Source: Clostridiaceae bacterium Marseille-Q4145
GTDB lineage: Bacteria; Bacillota; Clostridia; Lachnospirales; Lachnospiraceae
NCBI GenBank assembly: GCA_018223365.1
Contig: JAGTTP010000002.1
Location: 496,001-560,000, forward strand
Reading direction: 5' to 3'
Length of the DNA stretch: 64,000 nucleotides
Shown here: positions 50,911 to 59,938 of the stretch, in pieces
Layout: each line of letters begins with the position of its first letter
Position numbering within the stretch: position 1 is the stretch's first letter
Position numbers and translations under genes: made by a program
The notes under the pieces: model-generated
The model's database searches: none
What the model was told of the DNA's origin: nothing
The model's input: the letters and a program-made list of their open reading frames with translations, nothing else

Positions 50911-53900
50911 ATGAATAAGCTAGTAAAGCGATTGCTGACAGGAACGCTTGCTTTTGCAACTATTCTCACGGCATTACCAGTGACGGCGGTTCATGCTTCC
51001 GGCAATCAATACTGGACAGAATCAGCAGAACGTGTCGGCTACATTGAACACGTTATGAATGATGGTTCTATCAAATCTACATTCAATGAGGGACACATGA
51101 AAGTTGAGGGCGAAACTGCCTACTGTGTGGACATCAATACCAGTTTCAAGAATGGATATAAAACACGTTCTGACGCAAGCACCCGCATGAGTAGCGATCA
51201 GATTGCGGACGTTGCTCTTTCTTTAGAGTACGTCAAGCAATATACCGCTTCTCATACGAACTTAAATTATAAACAAGGTTATCTGTTGGAACAGTGTGTT
51301 GTCTGGCAGAGATTGAGTGAACAGCTCGGCTGGCAATGTGATAACGTCAGAGCTTCTTATAATGAAATCTCACAGGCAGTACAGAATGAAGTGTATGCTG
51401 GTGCGAAAGCATTTGTGAAAGCGAATAAGGGACGCTATGAATGTGGCGGTTACATCTACACTGGCGAAGGACAGGACATCGGACAGTTCTGGGCGAAGTT
51501 AAATGTGGGAAATGCAAAGGTCAAAAAGACTTCTTCCAATCCCACGGTCACAAATGGCAATGCCAACTATTCCTTTGAGGGTGCGACATTTGGTGTCTAT
51601 TCTGATAAGGGCTGTAACAGCCAGCTTGCTACACTTACTGCCGATGGAAATGGCGATACCAAAGAAGTTGAGGTAAAAGCCGGAACAGTTTACATCAAAG
51701 AGCTTTCTGCTCCAAAGGGTTACAAGCTGGATTCTACTGTCCATGCCTTAAATGTGGAAGCTGGAAAAACAGCGACATTGACTGTTGCTGACACTCCAAA
51801 GGTCACAGAAACTTTGATTGATTTATTTAAAATCGACATGGAAACAGGAAAATCCACTCCACAGGGAAATGCTTCTTTAGAGGGTGCAGAGTTCACATGG
51901 TGTTATTATGACGGATACTACAATGCAGACAATCTTCCTGCAAAGGCTACCCGTACATGGACAACCAAAACCGCTACCGAAAAAGACAGTGACGGAACTA
52001 TCTATTATGTATCCAGACTTGCTGACAACTACAAAGTATCTGGCGACAGCTTCTATACACAGGACGGTAAAAATGTACTGCCACTTGGTACACTTACTGT
52101 CACAGAAACCAAAGCACCAAACGGTTACTTATTAGATGGTGCATATATGCAGGCTGACAGAAGTTCCGAACAGATTAAGGGAACATACCTTACACAGATT
52201 TCCGAAGATGGCGAACTTGCCGTACTTTCTGGAAGCAACCAGTATTCCGTATCCGATAAGGTTATCCGTGGCGGTGTAAAAATCCAGAAACGTGACCTTG
52301 AAACAAAGGATACCAAAGCACAGGGAAGTGCGACCTTACAGTACACAGAATTTAATATCATTTCCTTAAATGACAGTCCTGTACTGGTTGAGGGAAAATT
52401 ATACAGCAAGAATGAAACTGTCAAGAAGATTCAGACAGGAATTGACGGAATCGCTTCTACTTCTGCTGATTTACTCCCTTACGGAAATTACAGATTAGAA
52501 GAAAGCAAAGCACCAGAGGGTTACTTAACAGACGGTGCAAAAGCAATCGACTTTTCTATCACGGAAGATGGAAAAATCGTGGACTTGACCGACAAATCCC
52601 ACTCTGTCTACAACCAGATTAAGCGTGGCGATATTGAGGGTGTAAAAATCGGTGCAGGTACGCACAAACGCCTTGCAGGTGTTCCATTCAGAATTACAAG
52701 CAAGACAACGGGAGAATCCCATATTGTAGTCACGGACAAAAACGGTCAGTTCTCCACTGCTTCAAGCTGGGCTTCCCACAAGGTCAATACCAATGCCGGA
52801 AAATCCAGTGAAGACGGTGTATGGTTTGGTACATCTGAACCAGACGACAGCAAAGGTGCATTACTTTATGATACCTATGTGATTGAGGAATTAAAGTGTG
52901 ATTCCAACGCCGGATTTAAGCTGATTCCAGCCTTTGAGGTGGTCGTATCCAGAAATAAAGTGACCATAGATTTAGGGACACTGACCGATGAATACGAAAA
53001 AGAAATCACAATCCATACCACAGCTACCGACAAGAAAACAGGCGAAAAAATGATTGTTGCCGGAAAAGACATCAAGATCGTGGACAAAGTCACACTTGAT
53101 GGCTTGGAAACTGGAACAAAATATAAACTTTCCGGCTGGCAGATGTTAAAGGAAGAAAACGCCGAACTTCTGATTAACGGGAAACGTGTAGACAGTGATT
53201 ACACATTCACTGCTGACAGCGAAAAAATGACGGTTGGGATTACTTACAGTTTTGATGGTTCAGCTTTTGGCGGTCAGAACCTTGTTACCTTTGAGGAATT
53301 GTACGATATGAGCAATCCGAAAGAGCCTGTTAAGGTTGCCGAACATAAGGACATCAACGATGATGGACAGACCGTTCTTATCACAGAACGTATCATTAAA
53401 ATCCATACGACCGCTACGGACAAGAACGGCAAGAAAGAAATTGAAGCCGGAAAAGATGTAACGATTGTGGATAAGGTCACATTAGATGGTCTGGAAGTTG
53501 GAACAAAATACAAACTTTCCGGCTGGCAGATGTTAAAAGAGGAAAATGCCGAACTTCTGATTGATGGAAAGAAAGTATCCAATGATTATGAGTTCACAGC
53601 CGACAGTGAAAAAATGACGGTTGAGATTGCCTTTACCTTTGATGGTTCTTCTCTTGGTGGCAAGAGTCTTGTTACCTTTGAGGAATTATATGATATGACC
53701 AATCCAGACGAACCAAAGAAAGTGACGGAACATAAGGACATCACAGACGATGGACAGACTGTGACAATCAAGGAAGTGCCGGAAGTCCCAGACACACCAA
53801 AGGATACCGACACGCCGGATACACCATCTACGGTTACTAAGACAAGTGACAGCCCAAAAACAGGCGACAATACCAATATCTATGCTTATCTTGCCATGCT

Positions 53901-53964
53901 CGGTCTTTCCTGCGTAGGACTTGGCGGTATGCTTTACTTCAAACGCCGTAGAAAGAAATCATAA
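50911..53964 (+). CDS. VaFE repeat/SpaA-type sortase-anchored adhesin with thioester domain
   Basis: 1017 aa. Signal peptide at residues 1-30 (LLTGTLAFATILTALPVTAVHAS). A Cys-Gln thioester domain follows (YCVDIN, Cys72, and CVVWQ, Gln133), then several SpaA/Cna-B repeats (GATFGVYSD, APKGY, APNGYLLDG, APEGYLTDG). Two VaFE/ester-bond repeats start at about residues 690 and 830 (AGKDIKIVDKVTLDGLETGTKYKLSGWQ). A Thr/Pro spacer leads to an SPKTGD sorting motif, a transmembrane helix and RRRKK tail. It probably promotes cell contact during conjugation. RBS AAAGGAG precedes the ATG. Confidence 0.92.
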   Translation: MNKLVKRLLTGTLAFATILTALPVTAVHASGNQYWTESAERVGYIEHVMNDGSIKSTFNEGHMKVEGETAYCVDINTSFKNGYKTRSDASTRMSSDQIADVALSLEYVKQYTASHTNLNYKQGYLLEQCVVWQRLSEQLGWQCDNVRASYNEISQAVQNEVYAGAKAFVKANKGRYECGGYIYTGEGQDIGQFWAKLNVGNAKVKKTSSNPTVTNGNANYSFEGATFGVYSDKGCNSQLATLTADGNGDTKEVEVKAGTVYIKELSAPKGYKLDSTVHALNVEAGKTATLTVADTPKVTETLIDLFKIDMETGKSTPQGNASLEGAEFTWCYYDGYYNADNLPAKATRTWTTKTATEKDSDGTIYYVSRLADNYKVSGDSFYTQDGKNVLPLGTLTVTETKAPNGYLLDGAYMQADRSSEQIKGTYLTQISEDGELAVLSGSNQYSVSDKVIRGGVKIQKRDLETKDTKAQGSATLQYTEFNIISLNDSPVLVEGKLYSKNETVKKIQTGIDGIASTSADLLPYGNYRLEESKAPEGYLTDGAKAIDFSITEDGKIVDLTDKSHSVYNQIKRGDIEGVKIGAGTHKRLAGVPFRITSKTTGESHIVVTDKNGQFSTASSWASHKVNTNAGKSSEDGVWFGTSEPDDSKGALLYDTYVIEELKCDSNAGFKLIPAFEVVVSRNKVTIDLGTLTDEYEKEITIHTTATDKKTGEKMIVAGKDIKIVDKVTLDGLETGTKYKLSGWQMLKEENAELLINGKRVDSDYTFTADSEKMTVGITYSFDGSAFGGQNLVTFEELYDMSNPKEPVKVAEHKDINDDGQTVLITERIIKIHTTATDKNGKKEIEAGKDVTIVDKVTLDGLEVGTKYKLSGWQMLKEENAELLIDGKKVSNDYEFTADSEKMTVEIAFTFDGSSLGGKSLVTFEELYDMTNPDEPKKVTEHKDITDDGQTVTIKEVPEVPDTPKDTDTPDTPSTVTKTSDSPKTGDNTNIYAYLAMLGLSCVGLGGMLYFKRRRKKS

Positions 53965-54016
53965 GGCGGTAATGTAGCGGTTGGTAAAGCGTTCAAGGTC
54001 GCCACCCTTTTTGCAA

Positions 54017-54090
54017 CTTCACGCTCCCGTGAAGCTTTGATTTACGGGAGCGTGAAGTCCACTAGGGGCGTGGGGAGTGTAGCTCCCCAC
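54017..54090 (+). terminator. Two hairpins between the adhesin and the conjugation operon
   Basis: CTTCACGCTCCCGT (54017-54030) with a perfect complement (54044-54057), then GTGGGGAG (54070-54077) with CTCCCCAC (54083-54090). Neither has a T run. They may attenuate read-through into orf23/orf22. Confidence 0.5.
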
Positions 54091-54142
54091 AAAGTACAGC
54101 AGGAAAGAACTTACAAATAGAAAGAAAAGAGGTCAATTATTT

Positions 54143-54466
54143 ATGGAATTAAGATTTGTCGTACCAAACATGGAAAAGACATTCGGTAACTTGGAGTTTG
54201 CCGGAGAAAACACTACGGAACAGCAGAGAATCAACGGGCGTATGGCTGTCATTACCAGAAGCTACAACCTGTATTCCGATGTGCAGAGAGCCGATGATGT
54301 AGTTGTGACACTTCCTGCCAAAGCTGGCGAAAAACATTTCTCGCCGGAGCAGAAAGTCAAACTTATCAACCCACGAATCACTACCGATGGCTATAAAATC
54401 GGGGAACGTGGATTTGTCAATTACATCTTACTTGCAGACGATATGTTACCAGTAGAAAGTAAATAA
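54143..54466 (+). CDS. YdcP family protein (Tn916 Orf23-like)
   Basis: 107 aa of the DUF961/YdcP family: MELRFVVPNMEKTFGNLEFAGENTTEQQRINGRMAVITRSYNLYSDVQRADDVVVTLPA. Always encoded next to the transfer genes in Tn916/ICEBs1-type elements; molecular role not settled. RBS AAGAGG is 10 bp upstream. The next YdcP paralogue is 15 bp downstream. Confidence 0.9.
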   Translation: MELRFVVPNMEKTFGNLEFAGENTTEQQRINGRMAVITRSYNLYSDVQRADDVVVTLPAKAGEKHFSPEQKVKLINPRITTDGYKIGERGFVNYILLADDMLPVESK

Positions 54467-54481
54467 GGGGGTATTCAGATT

Positions 54482-54865
54482 ATGAGATTAGCAAATGGAA
54501 TCGTCATTGATAAAGAAAAGACTTTCGGAGTGTTGAAGTTCTCCGCATTACGCCGTGAAGTTCATGTGCAGAATGAAGATGGAACGGTCAGTGAGGAAAT
54601 CAAGGAACGTACCTACGATTTGAAATGCAACACACAGGGACGCATGATACAGGTATCCGTTCCGGCGACCGTACCGTTAAAGGATTATGACTACAACGCC
54701 GAAGTGGAACTTATCAATCCTGTTGCAGATACGGTAGCCAATGCGAATTACCGTGGTGCAGATGTGGACTGGTATGTAAAAGCAGACGATATTCTTCTAA
54801 AGAACAAAGGCACTCATGCCGGAAATCCACAGAACAATGCTCCACAGCAACCACCGAAGAAATAA
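54482..54865 (+). CDS. YdcP family protein (Tn916 Orf22-like)
   Basis: 127 aa, second DUF961 paralogue: MRLANGIVIDKEKTFGVLKFSALRREV...NTQGRMIQVSVPATVPLKDYDYNAEVELINPVADTVA. It has a Pro/Gln/Asn-rich C-terminus (NPQNNAPQQPPKK). GGGGG lies at the RBS position. Cotranscribed with the Orf23-like gene. Confidence 0.9.
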   Translation: MRLANGIVIDKEKTFGVLKFSALRREVHVQNEDGTVSEEIKERTYDLKCNTQGRMIQVSVPATVPLKDYDYNAEVELINPVADTVANANYRGADVDWYVKADDILLKNKGTHAGNPQNNAPQQPPKK

Positions 54866-54954
54866 ATTCACAATTTAGATTTTCATTGTACTGGTCAAGT
54901 GTAATTGATATAATGTATTAAATAATTAAATCGAAACTCGGGGAGGAAAATCAA

Positions 54955-55179
54955 ATGAAAATAGGAAAAGTTGAAATTAGCTCATGCCCATATTGTGAAG
55001 GAACTGATATTAGATACGGATACCAAAGTGGTGATTGCAGGTTGTATGGAGCGTCAGGCTTCTTAGATAATCAAGAACCGATACATCATTTAGTATGTGC
55101 TGAATGTGGTGCAATTATTTTTACATGGGTAACTAATCCTAGAAAATATTCTAAAACTATTCCAGAACGAGCTATTTAA
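54955..55179 (+). CDS. Zinc-ribbon accessory protein of the ICE
   Basis: 74 aa, MKIGKVEISSCPYCEGTDIRYGYQSGDCR...HHLVCAECGAIIFTWVTNP. Two CxxC knuckles form a zinc ribbon. It is not part of classical Tn916 and appears inserted between orf22 and orf21; its AT-richer DNA and separate upstream gap support later acquisition. Function unknown. Confidence 0.65.
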   Translation: MKIGKVEISSCPYCEGTDIRYGYQSGDCRLYGASGFLDNQEPIHHLVCAECGAIIFTWVTNPRKYSKTIPERAI

Positions 55180-55255
55180 GTTTAATACTTATATTCGCAA
55201 AGCAGTTAGTCTACACGATTGACTGCTTTTCTTATGTCCAAAGAAAGGAGTTTTA

Positions 55256-56650
55256 ATGAAAGTATGGGCGTTTAAAGGTAACAGGATTCGTGCCAGTGAC
55301 AAATCGCTGGTCTATCACTTCTGTATTGGCTGGCTGTTGCTCCTGTTCGTTGAGGTGTTCCTGCTACTGAATCTGCGACAGCTCCTTGTTATAGACTGGA
55401 AAGATTTTAACCTGCTCCATGCCGGAATTACTTGGACTGCCTACAATTCCATTACGGTTCTGATAGCGACTGGTGTTTGTGCATTGGTCGCTTTCCTCTA
55501 CTACCGTTACGGATATGACCGTATCAAGCGGTTGCTACACAGACAAAAGCTGGCTCGCATGGTGCTGGAAAATAAATGGTATGAAGCGGAGAACACCAAA
55601 GACAGCGTTTTTTTCACTGACCTGCAAAGCAGATCAAGAGAAAAAATCGTGTGGTTTCCGAAAATTTATTACCAGATGGAAAATGGATTGCTCCATATCC
55701 TGTGTGAAATCACAATGGGAAAATATCAAGAACAGCTTCTGTCCTTAGAGGACAAATTGGAATCGGGGCTGTACTGTGAGCTGACTGATAAGACACTGCA
55801 TGACGGCTATATCGAATACACCCTGCTCTATGATATGATAGCGAACCGTATTTCGATTGATGAAGTGATTGCCGAAAACGGCGGTCTGCGGTTAATGAAA
55901 AATCTGGTGTGGGAATATGATTCACTTCCCCATGCCCTTATCTGCGGTGGTACAGGTGGTGGAAAGACCTATTTTCTGCTGACCATCATTGAAGCATTGC
56001 TTAGAACCAATACGGATTTATACATTCTTGACCCGAAAAACGCTGACCTTGCAGACTTGGGAACCGTCATGGGAAATGTCTACCACACCAAAGACGATAT
56101 GATTGAGTGCGTCAATGCCTTTTATGAGGGCATGGTCACACGCTCGGAGGAAATGAAACTGCACCCGAACTACCGCACAGGGGAAAACTATGCCTATCTG
56201 GGGCTTGCTCCACAGTTCCTTATCTTTGATGAATATGTGGCGTTCTTGGAAATGCTCACGACAAAAGAAAGCACAGCCCTGTTAAGCCAGCTAAAGAAAA
56301 TCGTCATGCTCGGCAGACAGGCTGGATACTTTCTGATTGTGGCTTGCCAGCGTCCAGACGCAAAGTATTTCGGGGACGGTATCAGAGATAACTTTAACTT
56401 CCGTGTGGGGCTTGGTCGCATGAGTGAACTCGGCTACGGTATGCTCTTTGGAAGTGATGTAAAAAAGCAGTTTTTCCAGAAGCGAATCAAAGGGCGTGGA
56501 TACTGTGATGTGGGAACAAGCGTCATATCTGAATTTTACACTCCCCTTGTACCCAAAGGTTATGATTTCTTAGGTACGATTGGGGAACTTATACACATAA
56601 GGCAGGACGGACAGGTGGCGTGCGGAGCGAAAGCCACAGGTACGGACTAG
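55256..56650 (+). CDS. FtsK/SpoIIIE coupling protein (TcpA, Tn916 Orf21-like)
   Basis: 464 aa. Two N-terminal transmembrane helices (LVYHFCIGWLLLLFVEVFLLL and ITVLIATGVCALVAFLYY). The ATPase has Walker A ICGGTGGGKTYFLL (about residues 228-241), Walker B LAPQFLIFDEYVAFL and IVACQRPDAKYFGDGIRDNF. It couples the relaxase-DNA complex to the type IV secretion channel. It overlaps no neighbour; oriT-like DNA follows. Confidence 0.93.
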   Translation: MKVWAFKGNRIRASDKSLVYHFCIGWLLLLFVEVFLLLNLRQLLVIDWKDFNLLHAGITWTAYNSITVLIATGVCALVAFLYYRYGYDRIKRLLHRQKLARMVLENKWYEAENTKDSVFFTDLQSRSREKIVWFPKIYYQMENGLLHILCEITMGKYQEQLLSLEDKLESGLYCELTDKTLHDGYIEYTLLYDMIANRISIDEVIAENGGLRLMKNLVWEYDSLPHALICGGTGGGKTYFLLTIIEALLRTNTDLYILDPKNADLADLGTVMGNVYHTKDDMIECVNAFYEGMVTRSEEMKLHPNYRTGENYAYLGLAPQFLIFDEYVAFLEMLTTKESTALLSQLKKIVMLGRQAGYFLIVACQRPDAKYFGDGIRDNFNFRVGLGRMSELGYGMLFGSDVKKQFFQKRIKGRGYCDVGTSVISEFYTPLVPKGYDFLGTIGELIHIRQDGQVACGAKATGTD

Positions 56651-56808
56651 CCTTGCTGGTGTGGCGGTAGCCACGCCAGCATATATCAAGCCCCTCGGTA
56701 TCTAACAGAGGGGCACAAATCACAAGGAAACATACACAAAAGTTACCAATTCTTGGCTAAAATTAAGCGTTTGGTAGCTTTTTTTATTGCTGTGACATCA
56801 GATGAAAA
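56651..56808 (+). other. oriT-like region
   Basis: Non-coding DNA between the coupling protein and relaxase, the oriT place in Tn916. It holds an 11-bp hairpin (GCTGGTGTGGC at 56655-56665 with its wobble complement at 56670-56680). CCCCTC...GAGGGG arms (56691-56696 and 56708-56713) enclose GGTATCTAACA, close to the known Tn916/ICEBs1 oriT pattern. CACAAATCACAAGGAAA follows. A GTGACAT/ATGTCAC hairpin overlaps the relaxase start. Confidence 0.8.
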
Positions 56809-58041
56809 ATGTCACATTTTTTTCGGAAAGGGGGTATCGAACTGAATGATACAGAGTGGATACAGGATTTTGCAGACAAACGTTTGCAGTACGGTGTATC
56901 CCAGACGAAACTTGCGGTCATGGCTGGAATCAGCCGTGAACATTTAAGCCGTATCGAATCCGGCAAGGTGGCAGTCACAGAAGAAATGAAAGTAAAACTT
57001 TTGGAAGCTCTGGAAAAATTCAATCCAGAAGCACCGCTTACCATGCTGTTTGATTATGTGAGGATACGGTTTCCGACACTGGATATTGGACATATCATTA
57101 AGGACATCTTACAGCTCAATATCCAGTACATGATACATGAGGACTTCGGGCATTACAGCTACACGGAACACTACTACATCGGAGATATTTTTGTATATAC
57201 TTCCCCCGATGAAGAAAAAGGTGTCCTGCTGGAACTGAAAGGAAAAGGCTGTCGCCAGTTTGAAAGTTATCTGCTGGCACAGGAACGAAGCTGGTATGAC
57301 TTCCTTATGGACGCTCTGGTGGACGGCGGTGTGATGAAACGCCTTGACCTTGCCATCAATGACCATACAGGAATGTTGGATATTCCAGAACTGACCGAAA
57401 AATGCCGGAATGAGGAATGTGTATCGGTGTTCCGTTCCTTTAAGTCCTATGCTTCCGGCGAACTGGTCAAGCATGAGGAACAGGACAAGGCTGGTATGGG
57501 TTATACGCTTTATATCGGTTCACTGAAAAGTGAGGTGTACTTCTGTGTCTATGAAAAAAGCTATGAACAGTACATCAAACTGGGGATTCCCATTGAGGAA
57601 GCACCGATAAAAAACAGATTTGAAATACGGTTGAAAAATGAACGTGCTTATTATGCTGTCCGTGACCTGCTGACTTACTATGACGCTGAACGGACGGCAT
57701 TTTCTATTATCAACCGTTATGTACGCTTCGTGGATAAGGAAGCAGACAAGAAACGGAGCGACTGGAAATTATCTGTCCGCTGGGCGTGGTTCATCGGGGA
57801 AAACAGAGAGCCGTTAAAGCTCACGACCAAACCCGAACCCTACACACTGGACAGAACCCTACGCTGGATTCAACGGCAGGTTGACCCGACACTCAAAATG
57901 CTGGAAACAATCACAGCGAAAACAGGCATTGATTATCTGAAAGAAATCCGTAAATCCACAAAACTGACGGAAAAGCACTACAAGATAATCGAACAACAGA
58001 CCACATCTACCGAAGATGTGATTTTAGAAAAGGAGAATTGA
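56809..58041 (+). CDS. MobT-type relaxase (Tn916 Orf20-like)
   Basis: 410 aa as drawn from the ATG at 56809. A CTG at 56842, seven bp after AAAGGGGG, is an alternative start giving 399 aa. The N-terminal HTH reads QYGVSQTKLAVMAGISREHLSRIESGKVAVTEEMK. The rest is a Rep_trans-like nicking domain (KGCRQFESYLLAQERSWYDFLMDALVDG, FRSFKSYASGELV, RFEIRLKNERAYYAVRDLL). It nicks oriT and starts transfer and rolling-circle replication of the excised element. Confidence 0.9.
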   Translation: MSHFFRKGGIELNDTEWIQDFADKRLQYGVSQTKLAVMAGISREHLSRIESGKVAVTEEMKVKLLEALEKFNPEAPLTMLFDYVRIRFPTLDIGHIIKDILQLNIQYMIHEDFGHYSYTEHYYIGDIFVYTSPDEEKGVLLELKGKGCRQFESYLLAQERSWYDFLMDALVDGGVMKRLDLAINDHTGMLDIPELTEKCRNEECVSVFRSFKSYASGELVKHEEQDKAGMGYTLYIGSLKSEVYFCVYEKSYEQYIKLGIPIEEAPIKNRFEIRLKNERAYYAVRDLLTYYDAERTAFSIINRYVRFVDKEADKKRSDWKLSVRWAWFIGENREPLKLTTKPEPYTLDRTLRWIQRQVDPTLKMLETITAKTGIDYLKEIRKSTKLTEKHYKIIEQQTTSTEDVILEKEN

Positions 58042-58044
58042 AAA

Positions 58045-58179
58045 ATGCAACGATTATTATTTGACTTCCTGTTCTTCTCCTTAGGGGGAACAGTCGGCGT
58101 GATTGCCATGTGTATTTTACAGGCTGGCAGACAGTCTGACAGAAAAATGATGGAACTGAAAGGAGAAAAGAAAGCATGA
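58045..58179 (+). CDS. DUF3789-like membrane peptide, 44 aa
   Basis: MQRLLFDFLFFSLGGTVGVIAMCILQAGRQSDRKMM... One membrane helix and a basic tail. Behind AAGGAG. Its stop overlaps the next ATG (ATGA). A typical small gene of Tn916-like elements; role unknown. Confidence 0.8.
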   Translation: MQRLLFDFLFFSLGGTVGVIAMCILQAGRQSDRKMMELKGEKKA

Positions 58180-58397
58180 ATTTTGGACAGAACCTTTATA
58201 ACTGGTTTTTAAGCAACGCACAGAGCCTTGTGCTGATGGCGATTGTTGTTATCGGTATCTACTTGGGATTCAAGCGTGAGTTTTCCAAACTCATCGGATT
58301 CTTGGTAGTTGCCTTAGTAGCTGTCGGTCTTGTATTCAATGCGTCCGGTGTAAAAGACGTATTGTTACAGTTATTCAATAAGATTATTGGAGCGTAA
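58176..58397 (+). CDS. TcpD-like membrane protein (Orf19-type)
   Basis: 73 aa with two hydrophobic helices (SLVLMAIVVIGIYLGF and LIGFLVVALVAVGLVFNA). Similar to TcpD membrane proteins of pCW3/Tn916-type transfer systems. It would be a small inner component of the secretion channel. Confidence 0.82.
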   Translation: MNFGQNLYNWFLSNAQSLVLMAIVVIGIYLGFKREFSKLIGFLVVALVAVGLVFNASGVKDVLLQLFNKIIGA

Positions 58398-58402
58398 AGC
58401 CT

Positions 58403-58894
58403 ATGGAAGAATGTAGCGTATTGATTGAAACGACCAAATCAGCAGAGGATAAAACCTCTCGCTGGTTTGATTTACCCATTGATTATGAGCTGTTCCGTGA
58501 CCTGCTCGGCGTGGAAGCTGACAGTGGCGATTATCAAATCAGAGATATGAAGCTCCCTTTTGCTGGCGACATTGTAAGGACAACTTCTGTCAGACGGTTA
58601 AACAAGCTGTACTTTGCTTACACGGATTTATCGCCAGAAGTTCAGCAGGCATACAAAGAGTTGATTCCCTATTGTTGCGGTGTAGAGGATTTATTGCAGA
58701 AATCAGAAGAATTTCTGTTTTATCCAGAGTGCCACAACATCATGGACGTTGCCCGTTACCGCTTGGAGCATAACATTGAATTTTCTGCTCTTTCCGAAAA
58801 AGGAAAGAAATACTTTAATCTGGAAGCCTACGCCCATGAGCTGGAAGAAAAAGGACGTTATGCTCTCTGCAACAATGGTATGTTCAAACTTTGA
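58403..58894 (+). CDS. ArdA-like antirestriction protein (first of three)
   Basis: 163 aa. SRWFDLPIDYELFRDLLGVEADSGDYQIRDMKLPF resembles the first ArdA subdomain, and the C-terminal FNLEAYAHELEEKGRYALCNNGMF the third. ArdA mimics B-form DNA to block type I restriction enzymes when the element enters a new cell. It is more basic and more diverged than the third copy. Confidence 0.8.
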   Translation: MEECSVLIETTKSAEDKTSRWFDLPIDYELFRDLLGVEADSGDYQIRDMKLPFAGDIVRTTSVRRLNKLYFAYTDLSPEVQQAYKELIPYCCGVEDLLQKSEEFLFYPECHNIMDVARYRLEHNIEFSALSEKGKKYFNLEAYAHELEEKGRYALCNNGMFKL

Positions 58895-58909
58895 CAGGTG
58901 GTATTGCTT

Positions 58910-59305
58910 ATGGCAGAAATGAAAGTATTTGTTATCAATCTTGATGAACAGGAAAAAGATACAGGCTGTGCATGGTTTACACTTCCCTGCAACATAGAAG
59001 CATTAAAACAATCCATTGGTTTACCGCCGGACAGTGACCGTTATCTTATCAGTGATTATGATTTTCCTTTTGAAATCCTGCAAGATACAGACCTCGACTT
59101 GCTAAATAATGTCTGCCTTGCAATTTCAGAGAGTGAAATCCCACACGAAGATATACCTGCAATTCAAAGAGAATGGTTTTCAAACCTGCAAGAGCTGGAA
59201 GCCGGACTTTGCAATATTACATACCATCGGAACTGTTCAGATATGGAAGAAACATCAGAACATTTCCTGTGTGTGCATGGCAGATTTTATGAATACAATG
59301 AGTGA
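58910..59305 (+). CDS. ArdA-like antirestriction protein (second of three)
   Basis: 131 aa from the ATG at 58910. MAEMKVFVINLDEQEKDTGCAWFTLPCNIEALKQSIGLPPDSDRYLISDYDFPFEI. Acidic and shorter than ArdA; the middle helical part is reduced and the C-terminus is SEHFLCVHGRFYEYNE. Probably a diverged paralogue. Confidence 0.75.
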   Translation: MAEMKVFVINLDEQEKDTGCAWFTLPCNIEALKQSIGLPPDSDRYLISDYDFPFEILQDTDLDLLNNVCLAISESEIPHEDIPAIQREWFSNLQELEAGLCNITYHRNCSDMEETSEHFLCVHGRFYEYNE

Positions 59306-59321
59306 AAGGAAGTGACCGTTT

Positions 59322-59825
59322 ATGATTGATGATATGCAAGTCTATATAGCCAATCTTGGCAAGTACAATGAGGGAGAACTGGTCGGGGACTGGTTCTCTT
59401 TTCCGTTGGACGAAGAAGTGATTGCAGAACGTATCGGCTTAAATGCAGAGTACGAAGAATGCGCAATCCATGATACGGACAACTTCCCGATGGAGATTAG
59501 CGAATACATTTCCATCGAAGAACTGAACCGTATCTATGAGCAGTTGGAAGAATTACCGGATTACCTGCTGGACGACTTGGACAGTTTTATATCCTGCTAT
59601 GGAAGTCTGGAAGAACTGGTGGAACATAAGGACGACATCATTCTGTATTCCGGCTGTGAAACGATGACCGATTTAGCCTACTATCTGATTGATGAAGAAC
59701 AGATACTCGGAGAAATCCCGTCCTCTTTACAGAACTATATCGACTATGAAGCCTACGGGCGTGACCTCGATATAGAGGGGACATTTATTGCAACAAACGC
59801 TGGTATCTGTGAGGTACTGCGTTAA
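59322..59825 (+). CDS. ardA: ArdA antirestriction protein (Tn916 Orf18-like)
   Basis: 167 aa, the canonical member. DMQVYIANLGKYNEGELVGDWFSFPLDEEVIAERIGLN opens it; it is strongly acidic (DNA-mimic), with LEELPDYLLDDLDSFISCYGSLEELVEHKDDI and the ending IDYEAYGRDLDIEGTFIATNAGICEV. It inhibits type I restriction and some modification enzymes. Confidence 0.92.
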   Translation: MIDDMQVYIANLGKYNEGELVGDWFSFPLDEEVIAERIGLNAEYEECAIHDTDNFPMEISEYISIEELNRIYEQLEELPDYLLDDLDSFISCYGSLEELVEHKDDIILYSGCETMTDLAYYLIDEEQILGEIPSSLQNYIDYEAYGRDLDIEGTFIATNAGICEVLR

Positions 59826-59827
59826 GG

Positions 59828-59866
59828 GCTGGCAGATCAGCACCGCCACTGGTGCTACTGTCAGCT
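59828..59866 (+). promoter_or_regulatory. Hairpin between ardA and tcpE
   Basis: GCTGGC/GTCAGC outer and AGCACC/GGTGCT inner pairing, followed by TTTTCTCTT. It may attenuate transcription into the secretion genes. The rest of the 113-bp gap shows no gene. Confidence 0.45.
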
Positions 59867-59938
59867 TTTCTCTTGGGGGCAGTCTGGAAAATCCGGCTGT
59901 CCCTGTTGTTAGGAAAATGAAGAAAGGAGCATTTACAA

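Noticed and set aside
53965..54142. oriT at the hairpins after the adhesin gene
   Set aside because: The Tn916-like oriT pattern (CCCCTC...TCTAACA...GAGGGG) is found instead just before the relaxase gene.
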